Below, piece by piece: positions 22,966 through 30,344 of a DNA stretch of 42,194 nt (position 1 is its first letter; each line of letters starts with the position of its first letter). The DNA comes from Metapseudomonas resinovorans DSM 21078 (GTDB lineage: Bacteria; Pseudomonadota; Gammaproteobacteria; Pseudomonadales; Pseudomonadaceae). Location: positions 106,996 to 149,189 of the forward strand of contig NZ_KE384033.1 in assembly GCF_000423545.1 (NCBI RefSeq). The letters run 5' to 3'. Position numbers and translations under genes: made by a program. Under the pieces are notes generated by a model. The model was not told where the DNA came from, did no database searches, and saw only the letters and a program-made list of their open reading frames with translations.

Positions 22966-23102
22966 CTGGAGGCGCGGTACTGGTCGAGGGGCGGCTACAA
23001 CTACGCGCTGGTCAGCCGGGAAGGGGACCCACGCGGGGAAGTGCTGGGGCGGGCGTTGTCATTCTGATCGGGAGGCCCCTACCGGATTTCATCCGGGCTA
23101 CG
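22966..23102 (+). pseudogene. 137-bp direct repeat, right copy: anti-sigma gene fragment
   Basis: This fragment encodes the last 33 codons and stop of an anti-sigma factor nearly identical to the one at 16629-17372 (LEARYWSRGGYNYALVSREG and onward to ALSF), then the same repeat arm downstream. It has no start codon or upstream part of the gene. Substitutions are few (6 in 137), so the duplication is recent or homogenised. It marks the right edge of the accessory segment. Confidence 0.88.
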
Positions 23103-23124
23103 ACTGCCCAGTAGCGACGGCTTC

Positions 23125-23147
23125 GGCCACCTTCGGGTGGCCTTTCT
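23125..23147 (+). terminator. Intrinsic terminator with TTCG loop
   Basis: GGCCACC-TTCG-GGTGGCC followed by TTTCT is a very stable hairpin with a UUCG tetraloop and a short U-tract on the plus strand. It follows the anti-sigma fragment, as if it had originally ended a transcript like the sigma/anti-sigma operon. No equivalent follows the intact gene at 17372. Confidence 0.65.
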
Positions 23148-23218
23148 GCATTAGCGGGTAATACTTCTCTGCAAGGGTGGGCGTGTTGCTGATCGTGCGC
23201 GCCGCTGGGAGGTGTGAG

Positions 23219-24148
23219 GTGAAAAAGCTATCAATTGTGGGTGTCGGTATTGTGGGTGAGGCGGCGGCTCAGATCATCGCCCGGGAAGAGTTCTGTCGTG
23301 AGTTGACGTTGATTGATGTGCAGGGTGAGTTGGCAAAGGGCAAGGCGCTGGACGTCTGGCAGGCGGCAGTTGAGTCAGGTTCTGATACCCGCGTTTACGG
23401 CGGGTCCAATGCCGAATTGCTGCAGGATTCTGACCTGGTGGTGATTACAGCGGGTGTGCCCCGCAAGCCTGGTCAGTCGCGCCAGGATGTATTGAGTATC
23501 AATCTGCCAATTCTCGATAGCATCATGCGGGATATCAATCGTCATGCTCCGGCGGCGACGGTGTTGGTGGTGTCGAATCCGGTCGACGTGCTGACCTATC
23601 GGGCCTGGAGTCTCAGTGGGTTGGGGCGCGACAGGGTGTTCGGGCAGGCGGGGGTGCTGGATACAGCGCGCATGAAGTGTTTCATTGCCGAGGAGACAGG
23701 GTTTTCTGCTCGGGATATCACGGCGCTGGTGCTGGGCGGGCATGGCGATAGCATGGTGCCGCTGATGCGTTACTGTGCGGTCGGTTCAGTGCCGCTGTCT
23801 CACTTCCTGTCCAGTCAGCAGATAGAGCGGATTGTGGAGCGCACACGTCAGGGGGGCGGCGAGATTCTGGGTTTGAAGAAGCTGGGGAGCGCCTGCGATG
23901 CGCCGGGCGTGGCAATTGCACAGATGGTGGATGCTATCGCCAATGGGCGAAACCGCATTTTGCCGACGGTCGCGATTCTCGAGGGCGAGTACGGGCGTAC
24001 AGATATTGCCATGGGGGTCCCCTGTGTGCTGGCAGCGGAGGGGGTTGTGCGGGTAATCGAGTTGCCTCTGGATGCGCAGGAGCAGGCGATGTTCGACCGC
24101 TCTGCAGATCAGGTGGTGCGTGATATTGCTGAAATGAAAGCTTTGTGA
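23219..24148 (+). CDS. mdh: NAD-dependent malate dehydrogenase (LDH-like type)
   Basis: This 309-residue protein belongs to the LDH/MDH superfamily and interconverts malate and oxaloacetate with NAD. The Rossmann motif is GVGIVG (8-13), with Asp33 for NAD. The specificity position is Arg82 in PRKPGQSR, which marks malate rather than lactate use; Arg88, Asn120, Asp148, Arg151 and the catalytic His175 in GGHGDS complete the site. A GTG start at 23219 is set by GGGAGG 6 nt upstream. The gene uses more T/A and G-ending codons than its neighbours, suggesting transfer. Many pseudomonads rely on malate:quinone oxidoreductase instead. It follows the repeat-flanked segment and has no operon partner. 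Confidence 0.9.
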   Translation: MKKLSIVGVGIVGEAAAQIIAREEFCRELTLIDVQGELAKGKALDVWQAAVESGSDTRVYGGSNAELLQDSDLVVITAGVPRKPGQSRQDVLSINLPILDSIMRDINRHAPAATVLVVSNPVDVLTYRAWSLSGLGRDRVFGQAGVLDTARMKCFIAEETGFSARDITALVLGGHGDSMVPLMRYCAVGSVPLSHFLSSQQIERIVERTRQGGGEILGLKKLGSACDAPGVAIAQMVDAIANGRNRILPTVAILEGEYGRTDIAMGVPCVLAAEGVVRVIELPLDAQEQAMFDRSADQVVRDIAEMKAL

Positions 24149-24245
24149 GTGGGGGGTATTTGCGGGGGGTTGGGGCACAAGGGGGATCGTGTCCCGGGAG
24201 AGGCATACGACACAAGGTTGGATACACCCCCATGGCCAGCGCGGG

Positions 24246-24896
24246 TTAGCGGGTAACCCGGCAGGATGCACCAACCGCTGTCGCACGGTGTAGCTGCGAC
24301 AGGACGTTCCCCGCCGTAATCACCGCTGTAGGCGACATTGGGCAGCGGCTCGCGGCCAGCGCCTCTGCGACCCAGGTATTGCAGGTATAAAACAGCGAAT
24401 AGCTACCCTCGGCCTGGTAGAACCGGCTCTCTCCATACAGGCCAGGCCCGAGCACCGCCAAGGTGCCCGTCGCTGAGTGGGTGAAGGTCCCGGCCACGAA
24501 CGCGAGCAGTCGCCGGTAGCCGTCCTCCGTCACCCGCACCTCGATGACCTCGCTTGCGGCAAAACGCCGCCTGGGGTCCCCGTCAATCTTGACCGCATGC
24601 AGCACGGTTGCCGTCGACCCGAACAAGGCTCGCAGGGCGAGGCTCATGGTGGCCTGTGGGGCTCGGTAAAAGTCCTCGTCACCCCAGCCGAACTCAACGA
24701 AGTCACCGTCGCCGAACTCTTCGGCCAGTGCGGGAAGTACCTGAAGTAGATCGGGGCGTGCAATTGCCAATCCGGTATGCAGGCCATGATTCACTACATA
24801 GACGGACCGCCAATCGCCACCCTCGTCCCTTGGCGGGTCCGACGCGGTAGCGCAGCCGAACAGCGTCAGCATCAGGGCCAGCACTACAAGGCGCAT
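24246..24896 (-). CDS. DUF2459 family lipoprotein
   Basis: This 216-residue protein carries a lipoprotein-type signal (MRLVVLALMLTLFGCATA; lipidated Cys15) followed by the DUF2459/TIGR02117 pattern: WRSVYVVNHGLHTGLAI near residues 32-48, the FVEFGWGDEDFYRAP segment, and YSLFYTCNTWVAEAL near the C-terminus. The conserved His and Cys of NHGLHTG and YTCNTW suggest a hydrolase-like active site, but no activity is known to me. The ATG at 24894-24896 gives the shortest convincing signal sequence. It is convergent with the malate dehydrogenase gene; the 97-bp gap between them shows no strong hairpin. Confidence 0.85.
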   Translation of the reverse strand: MRLVVLALMLTLFGCATASDPPRDEGGDWRSVYVVNHGLHTGLAIARPDLLQVLPALAEEFGDGDFVEFGWGDEDFYRAPQATMSLALRALFGSTATVLHAVKIDGDPRRRFAASEVIEVRVTEDGYRRLLAFVAGTFTHSATGTLAVLGPGLYGESRFYQAEGSYSLFYTCNTWVAEALAASRCPMSPTAVITAGNVLSQLHRATAVGASCRVTR

Positions 24897-25112
24897 GCAC
24901 AAGGGTTTGGAGGCTCGCTAACGAACGTGGAAGACCCCGGCAGGGGTGGGTGCTTATACAAGCATAGAAGCTGGCCCGCAGCATCAAGCAGGCAACCATG
25001 GGCAATCGCGGCAGGCAGAAATGGTCGATAGCTACCGGTGAGCGTGGACGTTCGGTTGAGCCATTCCACGCCCGGCGTATTGATCGAGCGCGGAGCCTGA
25101 TTGCTCGCGTAG

Positions 25113-25140
25113 GGCGGATAACGCGCCATCGCTATCCGCC
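25113..25140. repeat. GGCGGATA palindrome
   Basis: GGCGGATA (25113-25120) and TATCCGCC (25133-25140) flank a 12-nt loop, a dispersed Pseudomonas-type intergenic repeat. The whole gap 24897-25182 contains no gene that I can support; it should hold the promoter of the DUF2459 gene and the end of the transglycosylase transcript. Confidence 0.55.
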
Positions 25141-25182
25141 GTGGAGGGGCCGAACCCATTCCGGGTTATGCGCCCTGCGGTA

Positions 25183-25989
25183 CTAGCGATGGTTGCGATA
25201 GCGTTCGGTCAAGGACTGCACGAGGGTGACGTAGGATTGCGTCTCGGCGTAGGGAGGCACCCCGTTGTACTCGACCACGGACGCTTCGCCGGCGTTGTAA
25301 CCTGCCAACGCCAGCACCTGGTTGCCGTTGAAGCGCTTGAGCAGCCAGGCCAGGTAGCGCGTGCCGCCACGAATGTTCTGTCGCGCGTCGAACGGATCGT
25401 CTACGGCGAAGCGCTCGGCGGTGGCGGGCATCAACTGCATCAACCCCTGGGCGCCGGCTACGGAAATGGCGTTGGGGCGAAACGCCGATTCGGCATGTAT
25501 CACTGCGCGGACCAGCGCCCTGTCGACACCGTAATGACCCGAAGCGGCTTCGATCTCCCGCCGATAGGAACGGGTGTCCAGGCGCAGTGAGGCGACCTTG
25601 AAATCCTTCGGCGCCATGCACAGATAGCAGCCCTTGATGTAATCGAGCTCAAGGACAGTGACCCGAGCGGAGATCCCGACGGGGCGCCGGCTCACATATT
25701 TACGAATACCCTTGTGGACGAAGGTGTACACCCGAATCCGCACCGCGCCTGAGTCGTCGCCCCGCGCAAGCCTTGGCGGGGCCTTTGCCTTGGCGTCGAC
25801 AGCGGCGCCCGCCATGCCATCCAGGCGAGTGCAGCGGGCGCTGGCGATGGCTTGGCTGGTGTAGCTGATGGTTCCGTCCCTGGCTTGGCACTTGAACGTG
25901 GCGCTGGCGCACAGTGGAACGGCGAGCAAGGCCAGCTCGATGCAGCCAAGAAGGCTCTTGCGAGCCCATTGCCATGCTCTGGAACTCAT
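25183..25989 (-). CDS. Lytic transglycosylase with DUF4124 domain
   Basis: This 268-residue exported enzyme cleaves peptidoglycan glycan strands. Residues 1-30 form a signal peptide ending ASA. Residues about 31-60 resemble a short DUF4124 module (FKCQARDGTISYT with a second Cys). The SLT lysozyme-like domain spans about 145-265, with catalytic Glu167 in IHAESAF, GAQGLMQLMPATA (179-191), and ALAGYNAGE. The start at 25987-25989 is preceded by CGGAGC; the frame is open for a further 500 bp upstream, but the signal peptide fixes this start. Cysteines at 121 and 124 (CYLC) lie between the two domains. It has no operon partner. Confidence 0.9.
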   Translation of the reverse strand: MSSRAWQWARKSLLGCIELALLAVPLCASATFKCQARDGTISYTSQAIASARCTRLDGMAGAAVDAKAKAPPRLARGDDSGAVRIRVYTFVHKGIRKYVSRRPVGISARVTVLELDYIKGCYLCMAPKDFKVASLRLDTRSYRREIEAASGHYGVDRALVRAVIHAESAFRPNAISVAGAQGLMQLMPATAERFAVDDPFDARQNIRGGTRYLAWLLKRFNGNQVLALAGYNAGEASVVEYNGVPPYAETQSYVTLVQSLTERYRNHR

Positions 25990-26379
25990 TACATCGCTCC
26001 GCGCCGCAAGCGCCGATCGGCCGTGGGGGGCCTGGCCCGGGCAATCGGGAAACACCAACTGGGACTGTCGTCGCCGGCGGTAGCCCCACGCGCGCTTTGC
26101 GCACGCTCGCCGTGCTCCTGTTCCTGACAGGCCCCCCAGGATTTCCCAGGCGCTGCCTGTGCAGGGCCTATCCTGAATGACCCACTGTTTGTTCTGGTAG
26201 TTATAGCCCTTGTAACCGGCCTTGGAACCTGCCTTGACGTACGGGTTGCCGGCGCTCCCGTGTGGCGCAGGCCGGCTTGCCAGGGCCGAAAACAAAGGTC
26301 TGGAGCACGAAAAATCTGCCGCCTGGGCCGACGAACCTGGCCAAGACTGAATACAATTCATGTCCGAATACCCCAGGCC
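25990..26379. other. Divergent gap with an open frame but no supported gene
   Basis: This 390-bp gap lies between the transglycosylase gene (-) and the next gene (+). On the minus strand the transglycosylase frame stays open throughout; around 26170-26260 it reads YKGYNYQNKQWVIQDRPC, which resembles the end of a DUF4124-like domain, but no start, signal or ribosome-binding site supports a gene. It may be a decayed coding remnant. Promoters of both flanking genes should lie here. Confidence 0.3.
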
Positions 26380-26919
26380 ATGAACATGGCTGTATCGAAC
26401 AAGGAACTCGCCTCCATGGCCTCCTCTGATAAACAGCAAAAACGCGCCCAGCGGGCCAAAGCCAAGGCCAAGCAGAACCGTTCGGGCAAGGCAAAACCCA
26501 AGGTCAATGTCGTACATCCGCTTCTGGCCAATCCGCTGGTCAACGAGCCTTTCGATGATGTCGAAATCGACCTGAGCACCTTCGACTTCAAAGACATTGA
26601 AGAGAACGGTTTCGACCCGGCGCTCTTCGACGATCTGTTCCAGGCGATGAACGTCGGCGAAGGCATCAGCCTACTGGCGATGTGCCTGGTGTTCCTGCAG
26701 TACCCGGTGCTGGAGCTGGTGGTCGCCGAGGAAGAGGAAGAGGCTGCCATCGACTTCATGATGGGCCTGCTGATCGTCTATCGCGGGATCTTCCACGATG
26801 AAGACGAAGACACGGCAGTGAGTTGGGTCGGCGGCGATGCCTTCCAGACGGCCTACAACGAAGCGTCGATGATCCTGCAGAAGAAGTACGCTCGCGGCAC
26901 CTCAAGCGCCCGAGTTTAG
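26380..26919 (+). CDS. Conserved hypothetical protein with basic N-terminus and acidic core
   Basis: This protein of up to 179 residues has a Lys/Arg/Gln-rich N-terminus (KQQKRAQRAKAKAKQNRSGKA), a strongly acidic middle (FDDVEIDLSTFDFKDIEENGFDP), then a hydrophobic helical region (EGISLLAMCLVFLQYPVLELVV) and an aromatic C-terminus. It has no signal peptide and no catalytic motif. It looks like a conserved Pseudomonas cytoplasmic protein, possibly nucleic-acid or ribosome associated because of the basic tail; this is a guess. Starts at 26380, 26386 and 26416 are all possible; the AAGGA before 26416 and AGG before 26386 are better spaced than anything before 26380. No operon partner. Confidence 0.75.
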   Translation: MNMAVSNKELASMASSDKQQKRAQRAKAKAKQNRSGKAKPKVNVVHPLLANPLVNEPFDDVEIDLSTFDFKDIEENGFDPALFDDLFQAMNVGEGISLLAMCLVFLQYPVLELVVAEEEEEAAIDFMMGLLIVYRGIFHDEDEDTAVSWVGGDAFQTAYNEASMILQKKYARGTSSARV

Positions 26920-27010
26920 CCGCGCGCCGAGCGGCTACTGGTGGCAAGCCGATTGGGCCTCGCTTCGCCCCGCGCCAACCTATGGGCGTGCGCGGGTGTT
27001 TCTTGCAGGC

Positions 27011-27036
27011 AAACAAAACCCGCCATAGAGGCGGGT
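27011..27036 (-). terminator. Intrinsic terminator of the lpd gene
   Basis: On the minus strand ACCCGCC-tctat-GGCGGGT is followed by TTTTGTTT, a standard hairpin and U-tract. It lies 105 bp beyond the stop of the dihydrolipoyl dehydrogenase gene, after a dispersed repeat at about 27053-27120. Confidence 0.8.
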
Positions 27037-27140
27037 CATTAAGCATCCAGTCCGTGGCGAAACCCATGCGGGGCTGGGTGATGGGTTACTCGGGCTCGCG
27101 GAACGCCGCCCGACCCATCCTAAGGGGGTGGGACGCCGAG

Positions 27141-28541
27141 TTACGCCTGCATCGCTGCGCCATGCACATCCATCGCCGCCTGGCGCAGGGCTTCGGAGCG
27201 GGTCGGGTGGGGGTGGCAGGTGAGGGCGATGTCTTCGGCCGAGGCGGAGAACTCCATGGCCACGCAATACTCGCCGATCATCTCGCTGACGCTCGGGCCG
27301 ACCATGTGCACGCCCAGCACTTCGTCCGTGCGCTCGTCGGCCAGCACCTTCACGAAGCCTTCGGTCTCATGGTTGATCTTGGCCCGGCTGTTGGCGGTGA
27401 AGGGGAACTTGCCGACCCGGTAGGGGCGTCCTTCGGCCTTGAGCTGTTCTTCGCTCTTGCCGACGCTGGCCACTTCCGGGCGGGTGTAGATCACGTTCGG
27501 GATGAGGTTGTAGTTCACCTCGGCGGCTTGTCCGGCGATGCGCTCGATGCAGACGATGCCTTCGTCTTCGGCCTTGTGCGCGAGCATTGCGCCGGAGGTC
27601 ACGTCGCCGATGACCCAGACGCCGGGGGCGGTCGTCTGGTGGCGTTCGTTGGCGAGCATGCCGCGCGAATCCGTGGCCAGGCCCACTGTCTCAAGGCCCA
27701 GCCCTTGGGTGTAGGGGCGGCGACCGATGGCCACGAGCACGTAGTCGGCCTTGAGGGTTTCCGCGAGTCCGCCGGCAGCCGGTTCGATGGAAAGCTCAAC
27801 GCCGGTCTTGCTGGATTTGGCGGCGGTGACCTTGGAACTGAGTTTGAAGCTCATGCCTTGCTTGGTCAGGGCGCGCTGCAGGGTTTTGGCGGTCTCGTCA
27901 TCCAGGCCCGGACAGATGCGGCCCAGATACTCGACCACTGTCACCTGGGCGCCCAGGCGGCGCCAGACCGAGCCCAGCTCCAGGCCGATCACCCCGGCGC
28001 CGATCACCACCAGGTGCTTGGGTACTTCCGGCAGGGATAGGGCGCCGGTGGAATCGAGAATGCGCTCGTTGTCGATGGTCACACCGGGCAGGGGCGTCGG
28101 CTCCGACCCTGTGGCGACGACGATATTGTGGGCTTCCAGGGTCTGCTGCTGGCCATCGGCGGCGGTCACCACGACCTTGCCCGCGCCGTCGATGCGGCCC
28201 CAGCCCTTGACCCACTCCACCTTGTTCTTGCGGAAGAGGAACTCGATGCCCTTGGTCAGCGCCGTCACGCTCTCGGCCTTCTGCTTCATCATCTGCGCCA
28301 GGTCCAGCTTGGGCTCGACCTGGATACCCAGGGTAGCGAATTCCTTGCCGGCTGCGGCCTCATAGAGCTCTGAGGCATGGAGCAAGGCCTTGGAAGGCAT
28401 GCAGCCGACGTTGAGGCAGGTGCCGCCCAGGGTCTCCCGGCCTTCGACGCACGCCACTTTCATGCCCAGTTGCCCGGCCTTGATCGCCGCGTTGTAACCA
28501 CCTGGACCGCCACCAATCACCACCACGTCGTATGCGCTCAT
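27141..28541 (-). CDS. lpd: Dihydrolipoyl dehydrogenase (stand-alone, Lpd3-like)
   Basis: This 466-residue FAD enzyme reoxidises dihydrolipoamide of 2-oxoacid dehydrogenase or glycine cleavage complexes with NAD+. Visible features are the FAD motif GGGPGGYNAA (10-19), the redox disulfide Cys42/Cys47 in GGTCLNVGCMPSK, the NAD motif GAGVIGLELG, the second FAD motif VWVIGDV, and the C-terminal active-site pair His445 and Glu450 (HPHPTRSE). It lacks the short insertion before GGTCLNVGC that I recall in P. aeruginosa LpdG and so resembles Lpd3. No E1 or E2 genes are adjacent. AGGTAG precedes the start at 28539-28541. A terminator follows at 27011-27036. Confidence 0.93.
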   Translation of the reverse strand: MSAYDVVVIGGGPGGYNAAIKAGQLGMKVACVEGRETLGGTCLNVGCMPSKALLHASELYEAAAGKEFATLGIQVEPKLDLAQMMKQKAESVTALTKGIEFLFRKNKVEWVKGWGRIDGAGKVVVTAADGQQQTLEAHNIVVATGSEPTPLPGVTIDNERILDSTGALSLPEVPKHLVVIGAGVIGLELGSVWRRLGAQVTVVEYLGRICPGLDDETAKTLQRALTKQGMSFKLSSKVTAAKSSKTGVELSIEPAAGGLAETLKADYVLVAIGRRPYTQGLGLETVGLATDSRGMLANERHQTTAPGVWVIGDVTSGAMLAHKAEDEGIVCIERIAGQAAEVNYNLIPNVIYTRPEVASVGKSEEQLKAEGRPYRVGKFPFTANSRAKINHETEGFVKVLADERTDEVLGVHMVGPSVSEMIGEYCVAMEFSASAEDIALTCHPHPTRSEALRQAAMDVHGAAMQA

Positions 28542-28628
28542 GGGCTCTACCTGTCGAAAAGTCGTATGGGGAATGCAGAAGCCTAGTGGACAACCAGCAG
28601 CCTTCCAGCTAGGCAATAATCTGCTTGG

Positions 28629-28642
28629 ATTACGCTTGTAAT
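28629..28642. promoter_or_regulatory. AT-rich promoter region of lpd with small inverted repeat
   Basis: The gap 28542-28689 between the pseudouridine synthase and lpd genes contains a pronounced AT-rich block (about 28615-28670) holding ATTAC-gctt-GTAAT. It is a plausible core promoter and operator for lpd, but exact -35/-10 elements are not decided by eye. Confidence 0.3.
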
Positions 28643-28689
28643 ATTATTGGTGTCATATTTCCCGTCAAGAGCACGCTCGAAGGGGGCCG

Positions 28690-29571
28690 TTACCAGTCCA
28701 GGCTCAGGCGGCTCTCAAAGCAGCGGGGTTCGCCGCTGATGGGGTCGTTGAAGGCCAGGCTGCGGGCGAGCAATTTGAGGGGACGCTGGTAGTCGTCCGG
28801 CCCACCTTTGTCGGTCAGCTCCGGGTAGAAGCCATCGTTGCAGATGGGCGCACCGAGGGCCGCCAGATGCACCCGCAGCTGATGCTGCTTGCCGGTGATG
28901 GGGTAGAGGTCGTAGCGCCAGAATTCGCCGTTCTTGTCCAGCACGTCCAGACGAGTACGGGTGTTGGGTTCGCCCTCTACTTCCTGCATGCGGAAGAAGG
29001 GCTCGCTCTTGCCGAGGCGCGTTTCCCGCAGCAGTGGGAAGTCGAGGCTGGGCAGCGCGGGGGCTATCGCTTCGTAGCGCTTGTGGATTTCCCGATCGCG
29101 GAACAGGGCGTGATAGATGTTGCGGCTGGCCGGGTTGGCGGAGAACAGCACCAGGCCGGCGGTATGGCGGTCGATGCGGTGCAACGGCACCAGGTGGGGG
29201 TTGCCCAGGCGCCGGGTGAGACGTGCCTGCAAGGTTTCTTCGACGTACTCGCCCGCAGGCATCACCGGCAGGAAGTGGGGCTTGTCGGCCACCACTAGAT
29301 GTTCGTCGATGTGCAGCACCGACTCCTCGAAGGGAATGGCCTTCTCGCCCTTCACCTCGCGGAAGTAGTGCACGCGCAGCGCCTCCTGATAGGGGTGCTC
29401 CGGGCTGAGTGGATTGCCCTCGGCGTCGGTCACCTTGCCGCCTGCCATGCGCTCTAGCCAGGTCTCGCGGGGAATGGCCGGGAAGCGCGCGCAGAGGCAG
29501 TCCAGCACCGTGCTCCAATCGCCCTGGGGCAGGTGGAGGGTGCTGGGGCGGATGCTCGGGATACGGGACAT
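28690..29571 (-). CDS. RluA-family pseudouridine synthase
   Basis: This 293-residue protein is an RNA pseudouridine synthase. The family signature LVPLHRIDRHTAGLVLFS is near residues 128-145, with the catalytic aspartate in HRID. Further marks are HKRYEAI, the RLDVLDKNGEF strand region and PITGKQHQLRVHLAALGAPI. A short N-terminal S4-like region precedes it (WLERMAGGKVTDAEG). It probably modifies uridines in rRNA or tRNA; the exact site cannot be told from sequence. The start at 29569-29571 is chosen for its N-terminus MSRIPSIRPS; an in-frame ATG at 29604 is an alternative, and neither has a strong ribosome-binding site. Confidence 0.87.
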   Translation of the reverse strand: MSRIPSIRPSTLHLPQGDWSTVLDCLCARFPAIPRETWLERMAGGKVTDAEGNPLSPEHPYQEALRVHYFREVKGEKAIPFEESVLHIDEHLVVADKPHFLPVMPAGEYVEETLQARLTRRLGNPHLVPLHRIDRHTAGLVLFSANPASRNIYHALFRDREIHKRYEAIAPALPSLDFPLLRETRLGKSEPFFRMQEVEGEPNTRTRLDVLDKNGEFWRYDLYPITGKQHQLRVHLAALGAPICNDGFYPELTDKGGPDDYQRPLKLLARSLAFNDPISGEPRCFESRLSLDW

Positions 29572-29740
29572 TGAGTGTTTCGGCAGGTTGCAGGGGCGGG
29601 GCATTAGGCCGCAGCCGACTGACCGGAGTCAAAGGCAGAGGATAGAATGCATCGGCCGTGCGCCCGCGGGCAGGAGCCCCGCCGCGATGGAAGCCCCGTT
29701 GCAGACGCACGCCAGGTTATTTTCAGAAGAGGACCGCTGT

Positions 29741-30088
29741 ATGTACTTCAAACCGATTTCCCTCAGTCTTGCCCTTACCGGCCTGCTCCTGGCCGGCTGC
29801 AGCTCGACCGACAAACCCACTGCGCCCACTGCCGCCACCCCGGCCGCCGAGGTATCCACCAGCGCAGCCGCGCCGTCATTCTCCGGCACCTGCGATGCCG
29901 CCGCCGTAGCCACCCTGGTCGGCAAGACCGCCAACACTGCCCTGGTCGAACAGGCCAAGCGCCAATCCGGTGCTGAAACCGCGCGGATACTGCGCCCCCA
30001 TGATGCCGTGACCATGGACTACAACTCTCGCCGCCTGAATATCGACGTGAGCGAAACCGACGTCGTCAAACAGTTCACCTGCGGCTGA
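29741..30088 (+). CDS. I78-family peptidase-inhibitor-like lipoprotein
   Basis: This 115-residue lipoprotein has a signal with lipobox LLLAGC (Cys20), a Ser/Thr/Ala/Pro-rich linker (about 21-47) and a C-terminal I78-type domain: CDAAAVATLVGKTANTALVEQAKRQSGA, then RILRPHDAVTMDYNSRRLNIDV. The R-x-N-x-x-x-D pattern is the family mark of I78 inhibitors of serine peptidases (A. oryzae inhibitor-like). Two cysteines of the domain could form a disulfide. AGAGGA precedes the ATG at 29741. It is alone on its strand here. Inhibitory activity is inferred from the family. Confidence 0.88.
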   Translation: MYFKPISLSLALTGLLLAGCSSTDKPTAPTAATPAAEVSTSAAAPSFSGTCDAAAVATLVGKTANTALVEQAKRQSGAETARILRPHDAVTMDYNSRRLNIDVSETDVVKQFTCG

Positions 30089-30095
30089 TCGGCCG

Positions 30096-30242
30096 TCAGA
30101 GCAACCTCAGCAGCACCACCCCTGCGGCGATGACCCCACACGCCAGCAGACGGATCGGCGGCAGCGGCTCCTTGAGCAGCAGCGCGCCGATCAGCAGGGC
30201 AAACAGCACACTGGTTTCCCGCAAGGCTGAAACCAGCCCGGC
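30096..30242 (-). pseudogene. 3' remnant of an EamA/DMT transporter gene
   Basis: On the minus strand this stretch encodes 48 codons and a stop that match the end of an EamA-type transporter: VSALRETSVLFALLIGALLL, a KEPL turn, then a final helix ending in GVVLLRLL. The frame is closed upstream by a stop at 30243-30245, so the first roughly 230 residues of the gene are missing. The break lies next to the alanine dehydrogenase terminator. It is a degraded gene left by a deletion. It does not correspond to the RhtA-like gene at 10704, whose C-terminus differs. Confidence 0.75.
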
Positions 30243-30266
30243 TCAAGACCTGCCAGAGCCACGCAC

Positions 30267-30323
30267 AATAAAAATGGCCACGACGCAGTTGAGGGCCTAG
30301 GACTCCTGCTGCGGCGTGGCCAT
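30267..30323 (-). terminator. Intrinsic terminator of the ald gene
   Basis: ATGGCCACGACGCAG (30274-30288) pairs with CTGCGGCGTGGCCAT (30309-30323), 15 bp with one mismatch, loop of 20 nt. On the minus strand the hairpin is followed by TTTTTATTG. It begins 22 bp after the ald stop. Confidence 0.85.
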
Positions 30324-30344
30324 CGGGGCTCAAAAGCCCCTGAA

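Noticed and set aside
23219-24148. Lactate dehydrogenase
   Set aside because: The specificity-determining residue is Arg82 where lactate enzymes have Gln.
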